Assembly (NCBI GenBank): GCA_019914995.1
Contig: CM034143.1
Span: forward strand, 1,366,501 to 1,430,500
DNA from: Acanthochlamys bracteata
Taxonomy: Eukaryota; Streptophyta; Magnoliopsida; Pandanales; Velloziaceae
Reading direction: 5' to 3'
Length of the DNA stretch: 64,000 bases
Part shown: one piece after another, positions 1-12,319 of the stretch
Layout: each line of letters begins with the position of its first letter
Position numbering within the stretch: position 1 is the stretch's first letter
The notes under the pieces: generated by a model
Told to the model about the DNA's origin: nothing
The model's database searches: none
What the model saw: the letters and a program-made list of their open reading frames with translations, nothing else
Made by a program: the position numbers and the translations under genes

Positions 1-1255
1 GCCAAAGATTGCTTTATAGATGTTTTAATGGTTTTATTTGTAGAATGTGTTAATTTGGCAGGATTTGAGGGTTTTAGCATTGTTGTAGTGTTATAATGGA
101 CCTGGCTAATTCAAGGTCTTACTGTTTTTGGGAAATTATTTTGGTTACGGAGGGGATGATGGGGATACCTTGTGATGAAGATAATTTGTTCCTCTTCATT
201 GATTGCGGAATTAGCTGTTGTTGCGTCCTTGTGTTGTGTTAGCAGAGGCAAGTTCAATTTGATGAGTTTGGAGCATACTTTTCTCCAATGATATTGGATA
301 GCTGAATTCAGTTCTCTGTCAAATATAATTCTTTCCGCAATGACTTTCAGATTTTCTTGGCAACATGAGATCTTTGAACTCTTTTTGCACCCTTGCTCCG
401 GCGGATGATTCATGATCATTACCTTGCTATACATGCAAGCTATGTGTATGCTCTACTCAGTATAGAGGATGGCATGTTTTAGTCACTAAACGCAGGACTT
501 TATTTTCAGTTCTCTTGATTCTATTTTCAAATATGCGCCTTCCTTTTCCCAGGGAAGGACAAAAGTAACAAGTACTACCATCAATAATTGTGATAGTGCC
601 TTTACATTTGGAACGATTCGAAGTGTTAACTATGTACTTTAAGTGAAAACAAATCCTTTGTATCTACAAATTAGTTCATATCTTTTAATGGTTCTGACAT
701 TGATAATGCTTTTACAAGGTCAGGCTGTGGTCCTGCTGGATATGCTTATTTATAGTTATTTGAGAATTTTTTTAAAATAAAATTTTTTTGAAATATAAAA
801 TATTTTTATTTTTTAAAAAAATAAATTTACTTTTTTAATTAAAAAAATAATAAAAATATATAATAAAAAATCTTATTATGTAAAATTATGTTATATTTTA
901 AAAATTTTTAAATAAAATATTTATAAAAAATATATTAATAGATGTAAAATAAAAAATTAAAAAATTATTTTTGTCGTAAGCAATACTAAATGTCCCACGC
1001 CGGATTGAAGGCACGTCTTACTAGATTCTAGTCAATATTGTTAGAAATGCATATTGTCGGTGAAATTTCGGGTATGCAAGTAGCTATGTCTTTCCTGTCC
1101 TAGTGAGGATTATAGAATTTGTTGGTAACAGTTGGTGGAGGTATACACGATAAAAGAGGAAACCATATACTGCTATAAGGTATTCGTTCATTAATGACAT
1201 CTTAGCCATTTTCTTGTTTTTAATCTTGGATTTCTATGACTGTTAATTTGGTCAG
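1..1255. other. Gene-poor left edge with an AT-rich repeat
   Basis: I see no convincing coding exon here. It could be the intron or 3' end of a gene lying mostly outside the window. About 748-985 is an AT-rich block of A- and T-runs that looks like the short dispersed repeats found elsewhere in the window. The last bases (about 1240-1255) look like a splice acceptor, a pyrimidine-rich stretch ending GGTCAG, in front of the possible exon described separately. Confidence 0.4.
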
Positions 1256-1291
1256 GAGACTGTCGATTGTTCTGAAACACAAAGTGGCCGG

Positions 1292-4116
1292 AGGTGCAAA
1301 AACAGACGGGCCCGCCCGGCCCGGCCGGCCAAATAAGGAATTTGAGCCGGGTATGGAATTTTAGATCCGACCCGACCTGGCAGCCCGTTATATATATTTA
1401 TTTTTTAAATAATAAATTTAAATAATATTTAAAAATATTATTAAATATAAAAAAATTATTACAATTTGTAAAATGTATATAATTATACATTTGAACTTGT
1501 ACTTGAAATATTTTTATTTAAAAATAATTCAAAAAATTATTCAGTCAGGTCTTCATTGTGAGTTGTATGCTGCATTCGTTTGACTGCAAGTTTCCAGTCT
1601 TTCAAACAAGTTAACACTTCAACCATCTCACTAGTAAGTTGTGTTCTGCGTTCTTCAATTATCTTTCCAGTTGTACTAAATGCTGATTCTGAAGACACCG
1701 TTGAAACAGGAATAGTCAAAATATCACGTGCTAGTTGAGAGAGTACTGGATATCTTGTTGAATGTGTCTTCCACCAGTTCAAATAATTAAAATTTTCTGG
1801 GTTTTCATTGTCTTCTACAATGACAGTATCACCTTTAAAATATTTGTTCAAGTCCGAAGAAGATTGCATGCTGTTTGAAGTTGAAGATGGTGTTGAACTT
1901 GAGCCAGGCTTGATGGAGATCAAAGACCAATTGATTGTTTTTTTCTTCTTACTTTGATGAGTTTGTGCCGGTGCCGGTTGTTGTTGTTGATTTCGCAAAT
2001 TACCAAACCTAACTTCATAAAGATCATAAACTTCATACAGCTTGTTACGAGCGTTAGTTATTTGTAATTGAATATCGGAAATATCTAAATACATACCAAT
2101 ATATATAAGAGTATTAGTAAAATATACAAATTTAAATCTAGGATCTAACAAATGCAAAACAATATAAAAGAGAAATATCAGACCAATATTTTTTTAATTT
2201 TTTAGTCATTATTGTAACTATAGGTCCAAGTAATTCATCTGTTATATGCGAACATAGCATAGTAGCTATATTAAGAATTGAATGTAAAACTAATGGAGAA
2301 GTAGGATAGTAAACACCAGATAATAAAACAGTAGCATCATAAAAAATTTCTAAAAATTTTACAAGTTTTTCAGCAATAATCCAATGAGTTTCAGTAAATA
2401 TATTGTTACCCATTCTTGTATTATAAAAAATCATAAGCATATTTTTATAATCTAAAATACTTTTCAACATTAGATAAGTAGAATTCTATCTTATTGGCAT
2501 ATCAAGGTTGAACTTTCGGGGCTTTAGATGTTCTGCTATGCAATATCTTTTAAATTCAGCTAAACATTGATTTGAACTAGTAATCCAAAAAATAGCAACG
2601 CGAATATCATTAATCTGATCACTTACCAGCTGCATATCTGATTGTACGATTAAGTTGATAATATGGCAAGCACAACGTTGATGTAGTAAAATTCCTCCCA
2701 TGTATGAGCTTAGCTCCATCTCAAGAAATCGAATTGCTTTGGTATTTGCTGAAGCATTATCTAGGGTGATGGAGACAATGCGGTTGCTTATGCCCCATTC
2801 TTTAACTACACTTATAATGCGCTCAGAAATATTTTTAACATCATGTGTGGAATCAATAAGTCTAAAACCAATAATTCTTTTTTGCATAATCCATTGTGAA
2901 TCTAAATAATGAGCAACAACACTTAAATAATCTTGTTTAGCTCTACCACTCAAAATATCAGATGTTAACGCAATAGAAAATTTTAAAGAAGTTAATTCAG
3001 ATTTTAATATAATGCGCATTTTATTGTAATAAATAATAATATCGCTTCTAGTAGTTGTTCTACTAACTTTTTGAAATTGTGGACAATATGCTCTTTTAAT
3101 ATGTTCTTCATAAAAAAGATGACTCACCAAAATTAATAGATACATAGCACAAATCATACGGGCAAGAGATTCTCTAGCTACATTAGAATCATAAGATCAA
3201 GTACTTACCGAACCATCCGTGTTGAATTGAAGTTGAATTTGTGAAGGTTCCCTTCCGATTTGTTTTTTGGAAGCACATTTTTTACCATGTGCTAGTAAAT
3301 GTCGGGTACCTGCACTAGGATTAGCAGTTAAAAATTTATTGCAAAACTTATATTTCGTCATTTTTGATTGAGTACCATCACTTAGCACTGTATATTCAGC
3401 AGTGAAATAGTTCCAAGCTTCAGAAGTTGGGACTTTTGAACATTTTGTTGTTGTCGATGTTGATCCTGAAGCCGAACTACTTTCAACACTTGGAATTGGA
3501 AAAATTTCGTTACATCTTTGATGAAAACTTCTTCTTGGAAGAATATCATCTCCTTTCTCCATACGGGCAACATCTATTTCCTCCAAATTTTGATCGTCCA
3601 TGCCATAGTCATCCAAATTAATGGCATAAAAATTTGGATCCATTTGAAATAACAACTAAAATTTTGATAATTAAAAAAATGTGAATTTAAAAAATAAAGC
3701 AAGAAATAATTTTTTTTATATTTTGTGTAAGATTGAATAGAATAAAAATGAGATTTGAGAGAAATGTGTGAAAAATGAATGAAAATATAATGTATTTATA
3801 GGTGAAAAGTTGAATTTAAAAATTAAAAAAAAATTAACATTGCTGGCAGCCAACGGTTGTGTTACCGTTGGACATTGGCTGGTTGTACAACGATCATGCT
3901 GATGTCAGCATGGCAGAAAATAATTTAAATTTTTTGACCTAGTCAATGTTGACCGATCAATGAATAATGTCGGGTGGTGGGCGGGCAAAAAAGTCGGCCC
4001 GTCTGTCCGACGACATCTTAGGCGGTCCCACATCGTTCATCGAGCCGAGAGCCTAGTACCGGGCTGAATGACAGGGCCGCATACCGGCCCGTTTGGCTCG
4101 GCCCATATTTGCATCT
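1292..4116 (-). mobile_element. hAT-family DNA transposon, degenerate
   Basis: The element is about 2.8 kb. Its ends are imperfect inverted repeats: AGGTGCAAA at the left and, read from the right, AGATGCAAA. Both are followed by G+C-rich sequence with repeated GGGCC/GGCCC. The flanking 8 bases are GTGGCCGG (1284-1291) and CTAGCCGG (4117-4124), matching at 6 of 8 positions, as for an old 8-bp hAT target duplication. The interior carries a minus-strand transposase of the BED/ricesleeper type. The coding region contains stops and a frameshift, so the copy cannot move by itself. The exact end bases are uncertain by a few positions. Confidence 0.85.
1537..3643 (-). pseudogene. hAT transposase pseudogene (BED finger, RNase H-like core, dimerisation domain)
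   Basis: Read from the ATG at 3643 the product starts with a BED-like zinc-finger region (about 3250-3430). Its usual first cysteine is replaced by tyrosine (TKYKFCNK). The catalytic core follows, with LTSDILSG, LDNASANT and CACHIINL. The C terminus (about 1560-1760) carries the hAT dimerisation block with SSESAFSTTG. The reading frame is interrupted three times: TGA at 3197-3199, TAG at 2486-2488 (after MPIR, where the family usually has Trp), and a one-base shift near 2155-2165 just before LLDPRFKF. All three sit between blocks that keep family similarity, so this is a decayed copy, not a gene with introns. Stop at 1537. Confidence 0.88.
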
Positions 4117-4235
4117 CTAGCCGGCAAGTTTGTTGGCTGCAAGCAGCAAGTACGAGAGTTAGTGGTGAAGATGGGACATGCAAAAATGTCGACAAAGCGT
4201 TTTTCTCGCACCCATTTGTTGATCTTGCAGTAGCT

Positions 4236-4490
4236 CTTAGGTGTGTTTGACTTAGCTTAGCTTAACAAAAAATAACTTTTTAATTTTTAATTTTATATTT
4301 TTTAAATATATTTTATAAATATTTAAAAAATTTAGGAAATATATGAAAATTTTATGTAATGAAATTTTTTTAGTACATATTTTTATTATTTATTTAAAAA
4401 TAAAAAAATTAGAGCTTATTTTTTAAAAATAACAAAAATATCTTTTATTTTAAAATAATTTTATTTTAAAAATACTCTCAAATGCTCTTT
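4236..4490. repeat. AT-rich miniature transposon-like repeat
   Basis: An AT-rich block begins GGTGTGTTTGAC and ends near CTCTCAAAT. It is flanked by GCTCTT on both sides (4226-4231 and about 4491), which looks like a short target duplication. It resembles the other AT-rich blocks in this window and has no coding capacity. Confidence 0.45.
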
Positions 4491-5588
4491 TAATCTGCGG
4501 AAGTTTCGAAGTATGTATTAATTGATATGAAATGAGTTTCTTAAAATTGAATTCAATAATAAATAAATTAAAAATAATTTCGAAAGCTGGGAGTAAATTG
4601 AAATATAAAAAATAAATTAATTTCAAATTTTAGATAAAAAATAAAAGTCCGCTAGATAAAAACAGAAGACGTACATGCATTTGAATAAAAAGAAAGAATC
4701 CAAATGCATTTGAAGTTAAAAGAAGTCATGCACCGAGGCACCGTCTACGGGTAGCAGCAGTGTCTCTGTTTCGAACATCTATATATATATATATTTTTTT
4801 GAAATAAAGTTATATTACTCGAGATAGAGGGTCTGCGGTGCTTTCAAAAGCACAAATTCGGACGAATAAATTTTACAACTTTAATCTCTATATAAACAAA
4901 TATATCATTTTAAGCTCTAAAATACACAAAGAGCTTGTTTCAAATGTCCGTAATTAAGTTTCGTAAAAATAAAAAATAAAAAGTAGAATTTTTTAAAAAT
5001 AAATTAAAAATGGAGTTTAATTTTTATGTTTTAATTGATTTTTGAAGTAGGTTGGAAGTGAATTCAAAAAAAAAAATATAGTAGAACTTAAATTCTATTT
5101 GTATAGAATTGAAAATTCAAATTTTCCGTTCTATTTGTAATTAAAATATAAAAATTTGATGAAACTTTAATTCTAGTGGGAGAAACTAAAATTCTACCAA
5201 TTTGAAACACGCCGAAACCTCTATCGCTGTTATGGATCTGATTTACTTATTATCATCGACCTACTTGGCTACTTAGGCACTGCACAAAATAGCGCGGTGG
5301 TTTTATCGTGTGAATATGTATAACACACGAGTACGCAATAAGTTATTTCTTTATTTTTTTGCAATTATTGATTAGTTACAATTGATTTACATGGGCTCTT
5401 CTGTTGAAGCAAGTAATGGCCCAATCCAATTACTACGTTTCATCAATGCCCAGAAACTATTATTCGCACACAACGAACCATTAATTCGTACTACTGCTAA
5501 TATGAGCTCTACAGTATAAACATGTAATTTATAGTGGCTCAATATTGTAAAGTTTGGTAGCAAAGAAAATTTTCATATTTACACCTTT
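4491..5588. other. Intergenic region with a MITE-like element, upstream of the KH gene
   Basis: 4936-5209 is bounded by a perfect 10-bp inverted repeat, TGTTTCAAAT and ATTTGAAACA, with an AT-rich centre, and looks like a miniature inverted-repeat element of about 274 bp. A short (TA)n run lies near 4783-4795. From about 5390 the sequence becomes promoter-like for the KH-protein gene. Confidence 0.45.
5392..5423. promoter_or_regulatory. Site II-type motifs upstream of the KH gene
   Basis: TGGGCT at 5392-5397 and GGCCCA (TGGGCC on the other strand) at 5418-5423 lie about 230-260 bp before the chosen start codon. TGGGCC/T elements are common in promoters of plant housekeeping and growth-related genes. 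Function here is inferred from sequence only. Confidence 0.4.
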
Positions 5589-5651
5589 ATGTCGAAAACC
5601 CTATCTCTCATTCTTCATCTTCACCGCAGTCTCTCCCTCTCTCTCTCACCA

Positions 5652-8600
5652 ATGGTGGAAACCGAAATCCAACCGACCGACTCCTCCGCCGTCCCCGGCG
5701 AAGAAGAGATATGTTCGTTAGAAAAATCCAATCAATCAGTTCAGGCATCTGTGTCTGATCTCGCCGGTGAATCGACGGTGGAGATCGACGGAGAAATACC
5801 TCCGACGACTGATGTAAATGAAGAATCTGCTGAGGATCATAAGAGGAAGCTGGAGGAAATTGAACAGAAGGATGTAGCGGATGGTGATGGGAATTCGGTT
5901 GACGGGGCGAAGCGGCAGAGGATCGAGAACTATGAAACTGTTGATGGATCAGGTAACTTCTAGATTTCATTCATTTTCTTTGAATATGTAGATGGTTTGT
6001 TGATTAATAAGAGGAGAATACTAGACATCTTCTCCTCTGCCGTTCTTTTTAGTATTTTTTGTTTAACCTTTAGCTCAGGAATTTAGTTTTCATTGGTTCT
6101 GTGTTTTTTCATAGACTATCATTAGTTTAAGTTCCAGATTAAAGGGCTTTTTTTTTGGTGTTTCATTAATGTTGTTTCATTAGATATTGCATATAACTTG
6201 AAGGTTGTAAATCACCTTTTGTTGGAAGCTTTCTATACGGTGTTTATTAACTATGTTGCTTTTCAGCTGCTAATGGAGGTGAAGGTTTGCCCAAAGTAGA
6301 AACTCAAGAAGGAGAGGGTAATGAGCAGGATTCGTCTGCTCAGGATTTCCAAGGCACTGCTGAGAGTAAAAATGAAGATTCTAATGCTGTGTCCACTCAA
6401 GAAGAAGGCCTTTCATCTGCACCTGAGCAAGTAACTGATGTCACTACCTCACGCAGAATTGAAGTGCCAAATAACAAGGTTTTAATACTTTTCTGGCAAT
6501 GGAGTTACCTTCCTTTTTGGCTGCCTGATGTTTTTTGTGCTAGCTACACTGATATCTTGATTATAGGTGCTCTTTGCTTTTAGATAGCAGAATCATTCAT
6601 GTTAAGACTTAGGTTGAACCCAAGCTTTTGGTACAAATCACCTTTTAGATTGATGGAAAAGCAATGCAACATGATTGTCTAGTAGTTAATTTGATGATAG
6701 AGAAAATGAGGATTTCCTATTCGTGCCATTAAGTCATCATTTGGGATATAGCTTTAAGAGTATTTAGATAATTTTGCATCTACTAGACGCATTTGATCAA
6801 TTTTGTGATCTATCATGGAACATCCTGTTGTGCAAATCCTCAACCTTCACATACTAAGTCTTGAGTAAGTTTATCATCAATTTGAGCACCAAGATTCAAT
6901 TTTAACTTTTTAAAAAAAAAATTCTAGATAGACCGCTGCAGTTTCAGCAGTTAAGTTTTACATGCTTATCATTCTGGAAACTGCAACTGTGTAGTGCTGT
7001 GCATGTACTTGTATTATCAGCATTCTAATGTGATAAAACATATTCTTAACTAAAATATATTTTCACTTTACATTATCATGTACTTATAACAGAAAGGAAA
7101 GTAGGCGTTTATAAGATGCATTTCGACTGCTAGTTTATGCTTGGTCTCTGAAGTGGTACTAAAATTTTCTTTTGAAGAAATCCTTTGTAACATACGAACT
7201 GGTTTCACATAATCTTTATGTGATGATTACTTTTAGGCACTCTATCTATACTTTTAAGTATTAACAATTGAAACATCTGGTTCAGGTTGGTGTTCTTATT
7301 GGTAAAGCTGGAGATACAATTAAGTTCCTACAAATTAATTCAGGAGCTAGGATCCAAATAACTAAAGATGCTGAAGCTGATCTAAATTCTTCCACTCGAC
7401 CCGTGGAAATCATTGGAACTTTGGAGCACATCAACAAGGCAGAAAAGCTGATAAGAGACGTTATTGCTGAGGTCGGAGCATTAAATGATTTATTCCTTTT
7501 GATATCTTAATCTGAGTAACCATTTTGGAAGATCAAGTCTATATCGTCCTCTATTTTACAGGCTGATGCAGGGGGTTCTCCTTCACTTGTCGCAAGAGGA
7601 TTTGGCACTGCACAAACCGGTACTGAACAACTTGAAATACAAGTTCCTACTGGCAAGGTAAGCTTCTACACTTCATTTTTCCAAAAGAATGTTACAAGGT
7701 TCTTGATGTTCACTTTATTCTACTGTTTTTTTTTTCTGTACGTTTTTTACAGGTAGGGTCGATTATAGGAAAAGGTGGTGAAACAATCAAGAACTTGCAA
7801 ATGAAATCTGGTGCACGTATTCAGGTGGTTGGCTTATATTGTTCGTCTAATTTGGAATAGTAAATCTGACTGCTAGTGGACATAACAAATACTTGCAGTT
7901 GATAACACAAAATGCTCCTGAGGGAGATACAAAGGAAAAAACTATACGGATAACAGGAACTAAGCGACAGATAGAAGCAGCACAAGCAATGATAAAAGAT
8001 GTAATGAATCAGGTAATTTCGAAGCTAGATTTTTGACTCCATTCCTGAGTATTAAACTATACGTAGTTGTCGTATTGCTCCTAGCAATAGTTGAAATCAT
8101 CTTTGAGAAATAGAAATGCAGATCTTTTTTTCCTTTAAATGGTGGTTTTATCCCTTATTAATGTGAGCCTCTTTGAGTGTGTGCTTTGGTCTTGTTGCTC
8201 CTAAATTGGCCCAGTGATGCTTTCTTTTCATTTTAATTTTTTTGTGGTATGCTATAATCGTAGTTTGGTCAAAACTGAGTTATATATGTGAAATTGTAAA
8301 GCTTTTTTAACTGAACAGACTAAACAGGGTTTGTGATGAAACCAAGGGTGATTTGTACAGATGATGTCATAATTGTATAACATAGGACTCTAGTATCTTT
8401 GAGCACATATTGTAATTAGTTGTTGACTAGCATGCTTTATTAGAAATAACACCCCTCTCCTGGTGGTAGCGCATGCTATGTTTTCTTTTTTCTTCCCCCT
8501 TAAAGTTATGTTGCTCTCTTGGGACGAGTTCTATATGTATTATTAGGATTTACTTCGTTGACCTATCGGAGAATTGTCAGATATGAGAGAGCCAATGCCA

Positions 8601-11174
8601 AGGTGTGCTTGTAGTTCTAGATGTTGTATGTAATTTTCTTTTTTGGATAAAGTTCTTGATAATCTACTTCATTTCTTCCTTGAATCTTCATCAGTACATT
8701 CTGTTAGCGTTGATAGGTTGCCAATTGCTTCGCGAAACACGTGTCTATAATCATAATGATTATGTTTTGTCATTATGATTATGTATAGAGTTGTAGATTT
8801 GGATATTGTTGTGTGTATGCATGAGCTATGATTGTTAATCATGCTGCATGATTAACAATCATAAAAATGTGTATAGTCTAGGAGGAATATGCTTGTACCT
8901 AGTTTAGCCTTTGTAGTTCTATGAGTTTCCAGATGCTGCTAGCTCATGATCCCATTTTCTTACTTAATGGATGACAAAAGTCGTGCACTTGTGCCTTGTT
9001 CTAGAATTGAGAGCTTGTTATACAATCTGATAAGGCATTCCAATCCATGTAACTTTGAAGTGATGGAGGTTACCATGGTGTATGTGTTAAAGGTGCCAAT
9101 TCGCATTGGTTGGATTTCATAATGCAGATTCAGCTATACTTTGACATGGTCTTGACGTCCTTGATGTTGCAAAATTCCATATGCTTTCAACCACTGGAGA
9201 TGGGTATCCGGCTTTTACCTTTGTCATTGCAGAATACTGGTGGTTGGTAAGATTGCTCTAAGACTTGTAAAACCACAATTAGTAACATGAAATATTCGAT
9301 AATGACATTCATGATGGTTCATGATCAATGCCCATGCTATATGATCTTGTGCCATTGATGCCGAAGATTTCTCTCTAGAATCCATCGAATTCCTTATGAT
9401 TTAGTTATCACATGGAGCAATGAGTTATGTTATTTTAAAAACTGGCCTAAACTAGCGAATGGAATCTCTCAATGCCATGTCGTCAATTGCAATATCCTGA
9501 CCAAAACACCATCGTAATGTCCCTTTGATTCGGTACAATGTTAGCACCTTGTCACCGAGAATTCCATAACCTGTCTATGCGATCATTATTGTTTATGCAT
9601 GAGCGAAGTATCTTCTAGGAAAGCATATACTCAGGAGTACACCGAATTCCATTCAAAGTATTTGAATATTGAGTGTAAGTTGCTGCTTTGTGATAGATAA
9701 AGCTTGTTTAATTGGAATTGACTATGACTAAACTCCCTAACATTTTACTATTGGTAATTACTATTCTCACTTTAATTTCATGTGCCTGAAATGATGTGTA
9801 GTAGCTCTATTTGTTTTTCAATGAATCTTTTCAGTGCTTATCAGAAGTTATTACACTTCAGCAAAGGAAACTCACTTTTGCGTCAGTTGTCAAGAACATA
9901 AGACTCATTACCTGTTGTTTGTCAATGCTTGAATTTGATAAGTTGGTTTTGTGCATGATGTATTGTTTCTAGGTTATATATTCATATTGATTAGATTTTT
10001 TGTAGATTGATTTCTATTTATACATCTATGGAGGTGCTCATTCTTTGAATTAACACTTCTAGGCTAGCAGCCTGTCTCTATCTGTTACTCATCTTAAGTT
10101 CTGAAATGGTGTTGACAGATTCTGCTGAAGCCATCACCCCTGTCAGGCGGTTATGGTCAGCATAATTTCCATCCCCGTATCTCTTCAACAGCGCACCAAT
10201 GGGAAAACCGTGCTCCTCATGCTCATCCTGGACCAGGCTACGATTATCATCAAAGAGGTACATATCCACCTAAAACTCAATATCCTTCCCAAATCCATGG
10301 TGGTTATTCTCAACAAGGTCCGCCCAGAAGCAGCTATGGTGGTGCATTGGATCAAAGGTCCTCCACTCCTGTTCAGCCTCCCCAACAAACTGGTGGGTAT
10401 GATTATTATGGACAAGGAATAGGTGCACCGCCGTCCAATCATCATTTCCCTGGCTCTGGTCCTCCAAATCCTTCCCCTGTGAACTACAACTATCAATCTC
10501 AAGCTGCAAACTATGGACAGCCTGCATCTTATGGACAGAACGCTCCTAGCCAACAAATGTACGGACATGAAGGTCAAGGCCCAAATCAGCAGTTCTATGG
10601 GCAGCCTCCTAGTTCACAGCCTGGTATGTACGGGCAACAGATGAGTGCATCCCGTTCTGGTTATCCTCAACAGCAGAATTACGGGAATCCAGCTTATGGG
10701 GGAGCCCCTTCCCAAGGAGTGCCACAAACATACGCTCCACAAGGACCAAGTCAGCCAAGTGATTCGATGTACCAGAATGCAGCACCATCAGCTTATGCTT
10801 CTTATAGTTCTGGCGGACCTCCTCAGCAATCATATCCATATGGTTCGAATGGACAAATGCAGCCAGCACCTTCCTTTGGTCAGTCGTACGGGCCAAGTTC
10901 TGGGCATGGTGATGGGTATGGCCCCAACGCTTCAGCTCAATACGGTGCTGCAGGCTATTCCCAAGGTGGACAACCTGCACAAACAGGCCAACAGTATGGT
11001 GGTTATGGTCAGTATCCACAACAAGGTTATGGTGCCCAGCAGGTTGTAAGCAATGCTAATTATGGATACCAAGCTGGACCTCCTGTAGATGGTTACAGTG
11101 GTACTCCAACTAGCACAGGGTATAGCAATGCTGCTTCAGTCAGTGACCTTGCAGGTTATGTTCAACCAACATAA
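5652..11174 (+). CDS. KH domain RNA-binding protein, FUBP-like, Q/G/Y-rich C terminus
   Basis: Seven coding exons: 5652-5952, 6267-6478, 7286-7471, 7562-7657, 7753-7824, 7899-8012 and 10119-11174. All introns are GT-AG and phases agree, giving 678 residues. The N terminus is acidic with a basic patch (KRQR). KH1 (about residues 162-233) has the GxxG loop in LIGKAGDTIK. KH2 (about 255-327) has it in IIGKGGETIK. The C-terminal half is a Gln/Gly/Tyr/Pro-rich low-complexity tail encoded by one long exon, typical of RNA-granule proteins. The family binds single-stranded RNA or DNA, and a role in mRNA processing or splicing is likely but not shown. It resembles Arabidopsis At4g10070/At1g33680. An in-frame ATG at 5589 would add 21 residues; I prefer 5652 because the extra part is low-complexity Leu/Ser. 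Intron 6 is 2.1 kb and holds a foldback. Confidence 0.92.
8747..8863. repeat. Pair of foldback palindromes in intron 6 of the KH gene
   Basis: 8747-8759 (ATAATCATAATGA) pairs perfectly with 8770-8782 across a 10-base loop. 8827-8863 is a 37-base near-perfect palindrome: 18-base arms (starting TATGATTGTTAATCATGC) around one central T. They are only 44 bases apart. They may be the core of a small foldback transposon. The very short loop argues against a microRNA precursor. Confidence 0.7.
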
Positions 11175-12319
11175 GACCAATGAGTTTCTCTTCAAGCAAG
11201 CTATGGTCCTTGGGGAAGTTAAATTATTCTTATCAAATGTAATCAGCTCTGTAATGACAGATAAGATTGCTAGGTGTTTTTTTATTAAGCTGAAGAGTTT
11301 GTATTAGTAGGACAAAGCACTAATGAAAATTACAACTGTTTGCCCAGCTGATACACCTGAGTGAATAGTGTGATGTTGTACTTTTAAATCCTGGGTATTC
11401 CATGTTTTACATTCTCTTTGTTCATGTGCAATAAATTGACGTTAGACACTTTTAACATTTGCAACGGCGTGCTGTTTTAGAAGCCCCAGTTCACTAATTG
11501 TCATATTGCGTGCTGTTGTGTTTCCTGATCTTCAAATAGCTTTTAGTAATTAGAATGAAAGCTTAATCTGGTTGATAATACGAGAAACCAAGTTCACACG
11601 CGTCTCATGGCGTACTAAAATAATTTTGTAGAAACGGAACCAACTATAAAGAATTAACTGTGGGGACATTCATGCCGTATCAACCACAACAGGTAAACTT
11701 ATTTTGTCATATAATTTTACAACCTTTCTTTCAATGACCTCAACCTCCACGAGAGTTGCTTGCTTCTGTAATACATGCAACTCTTTTTGTCTCAATTCAA
11801 GATTATGAATGTTGTATACACAAATTAGATTGCAAAAGGATAAGTTGAATTTAGAATTGGGTAAGAAGTGATAGGCTCTGATTGTTGCTATTTCGTGATG
11901 CCTACTTGCTTTACTTTCCAGTAACTACATTCTAAAACAAGTTGACCTGTTCTTATAGATTGATGATATCGTACAGTTCTCTTTATAATTGAAGGAAACA
12001 TTACACTCTGGTAGAAAATGTTACTGATGTGTTTTTGTAAAACATACACCCTTGTTGCATAAAAGAATATTTGTTTACTTTATGAGAACAATAATAGACC
12101 AACTTTTCCTTTGGAATCATTATACAGTATATTGATTACATAAAACTATCAAAAGGATGGAGTGTATAAAGAATGCTTCACTTTAGCTTTTAGTACTTGT
12201 CCAGACAATGCAATAATATGTTATTGAGCAAATAAAAGAAATTAAATATGATTGACTAAAGCCAATTACATAAAGAGAAAAGAGATGAGAACCAGATGCT
12301 AGAAAACTAACCTGTATTC
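11175..12319. other. 3' untranslated region of the KH gene, then intergenic sequence
   Basis: The first 250-300 bases after the stop are the likely 3' UTR; AATAAA occurs near 11430. Beyond that I see no coding exon, RNA gene or clear repeat. C-terminal GBA2 remnants may start just before 12320. Confidence 0.5.

Larger units (their letters stand above)
1256..4250 (+). pseudogene. Possible 3' exon split by the hAT element (unrecognised product)
   Basis: Bases 1256-1291 follow a plausible acceptor (GGTCAG) and read 12 open codons. If the hAT element and one copy of its 8-bp flank are removed, the frame continues without a break from 4125 to a stop at 4248-4250. The joined 3' part includes residues such as KAFFSHPFVDLAVALR. 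The final codons and the stop lie where the next AT-rich repeat begins, so the true 3' end may also be lost. I do not recognise the protein. The open frame could be chance, since the combined length is only about 53 codons. Confidence 0.3.

Noticed and set aside
111-434. 107-codon minus-strand frame starting MYSKVMIMNHPPEQG
   Set aside because: No recognisable domain, no supporting splice or promoter signal, and it lies in a likely intron or 3' UTR. Kept out as a gene, though it has a real ATG.
8827-8863. Palindrome as a microRNA precursor
   Set aside because: The loop is a single base and the arms are only 18 bp, too short for a plant precursor.
10185-11049. Several long frames in other phases over the KH gene's last exon
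   Set aside because: They are shadows of the Gln/Gly/Tyr-rich coding exon, whose repetitive codons leave all frames open.
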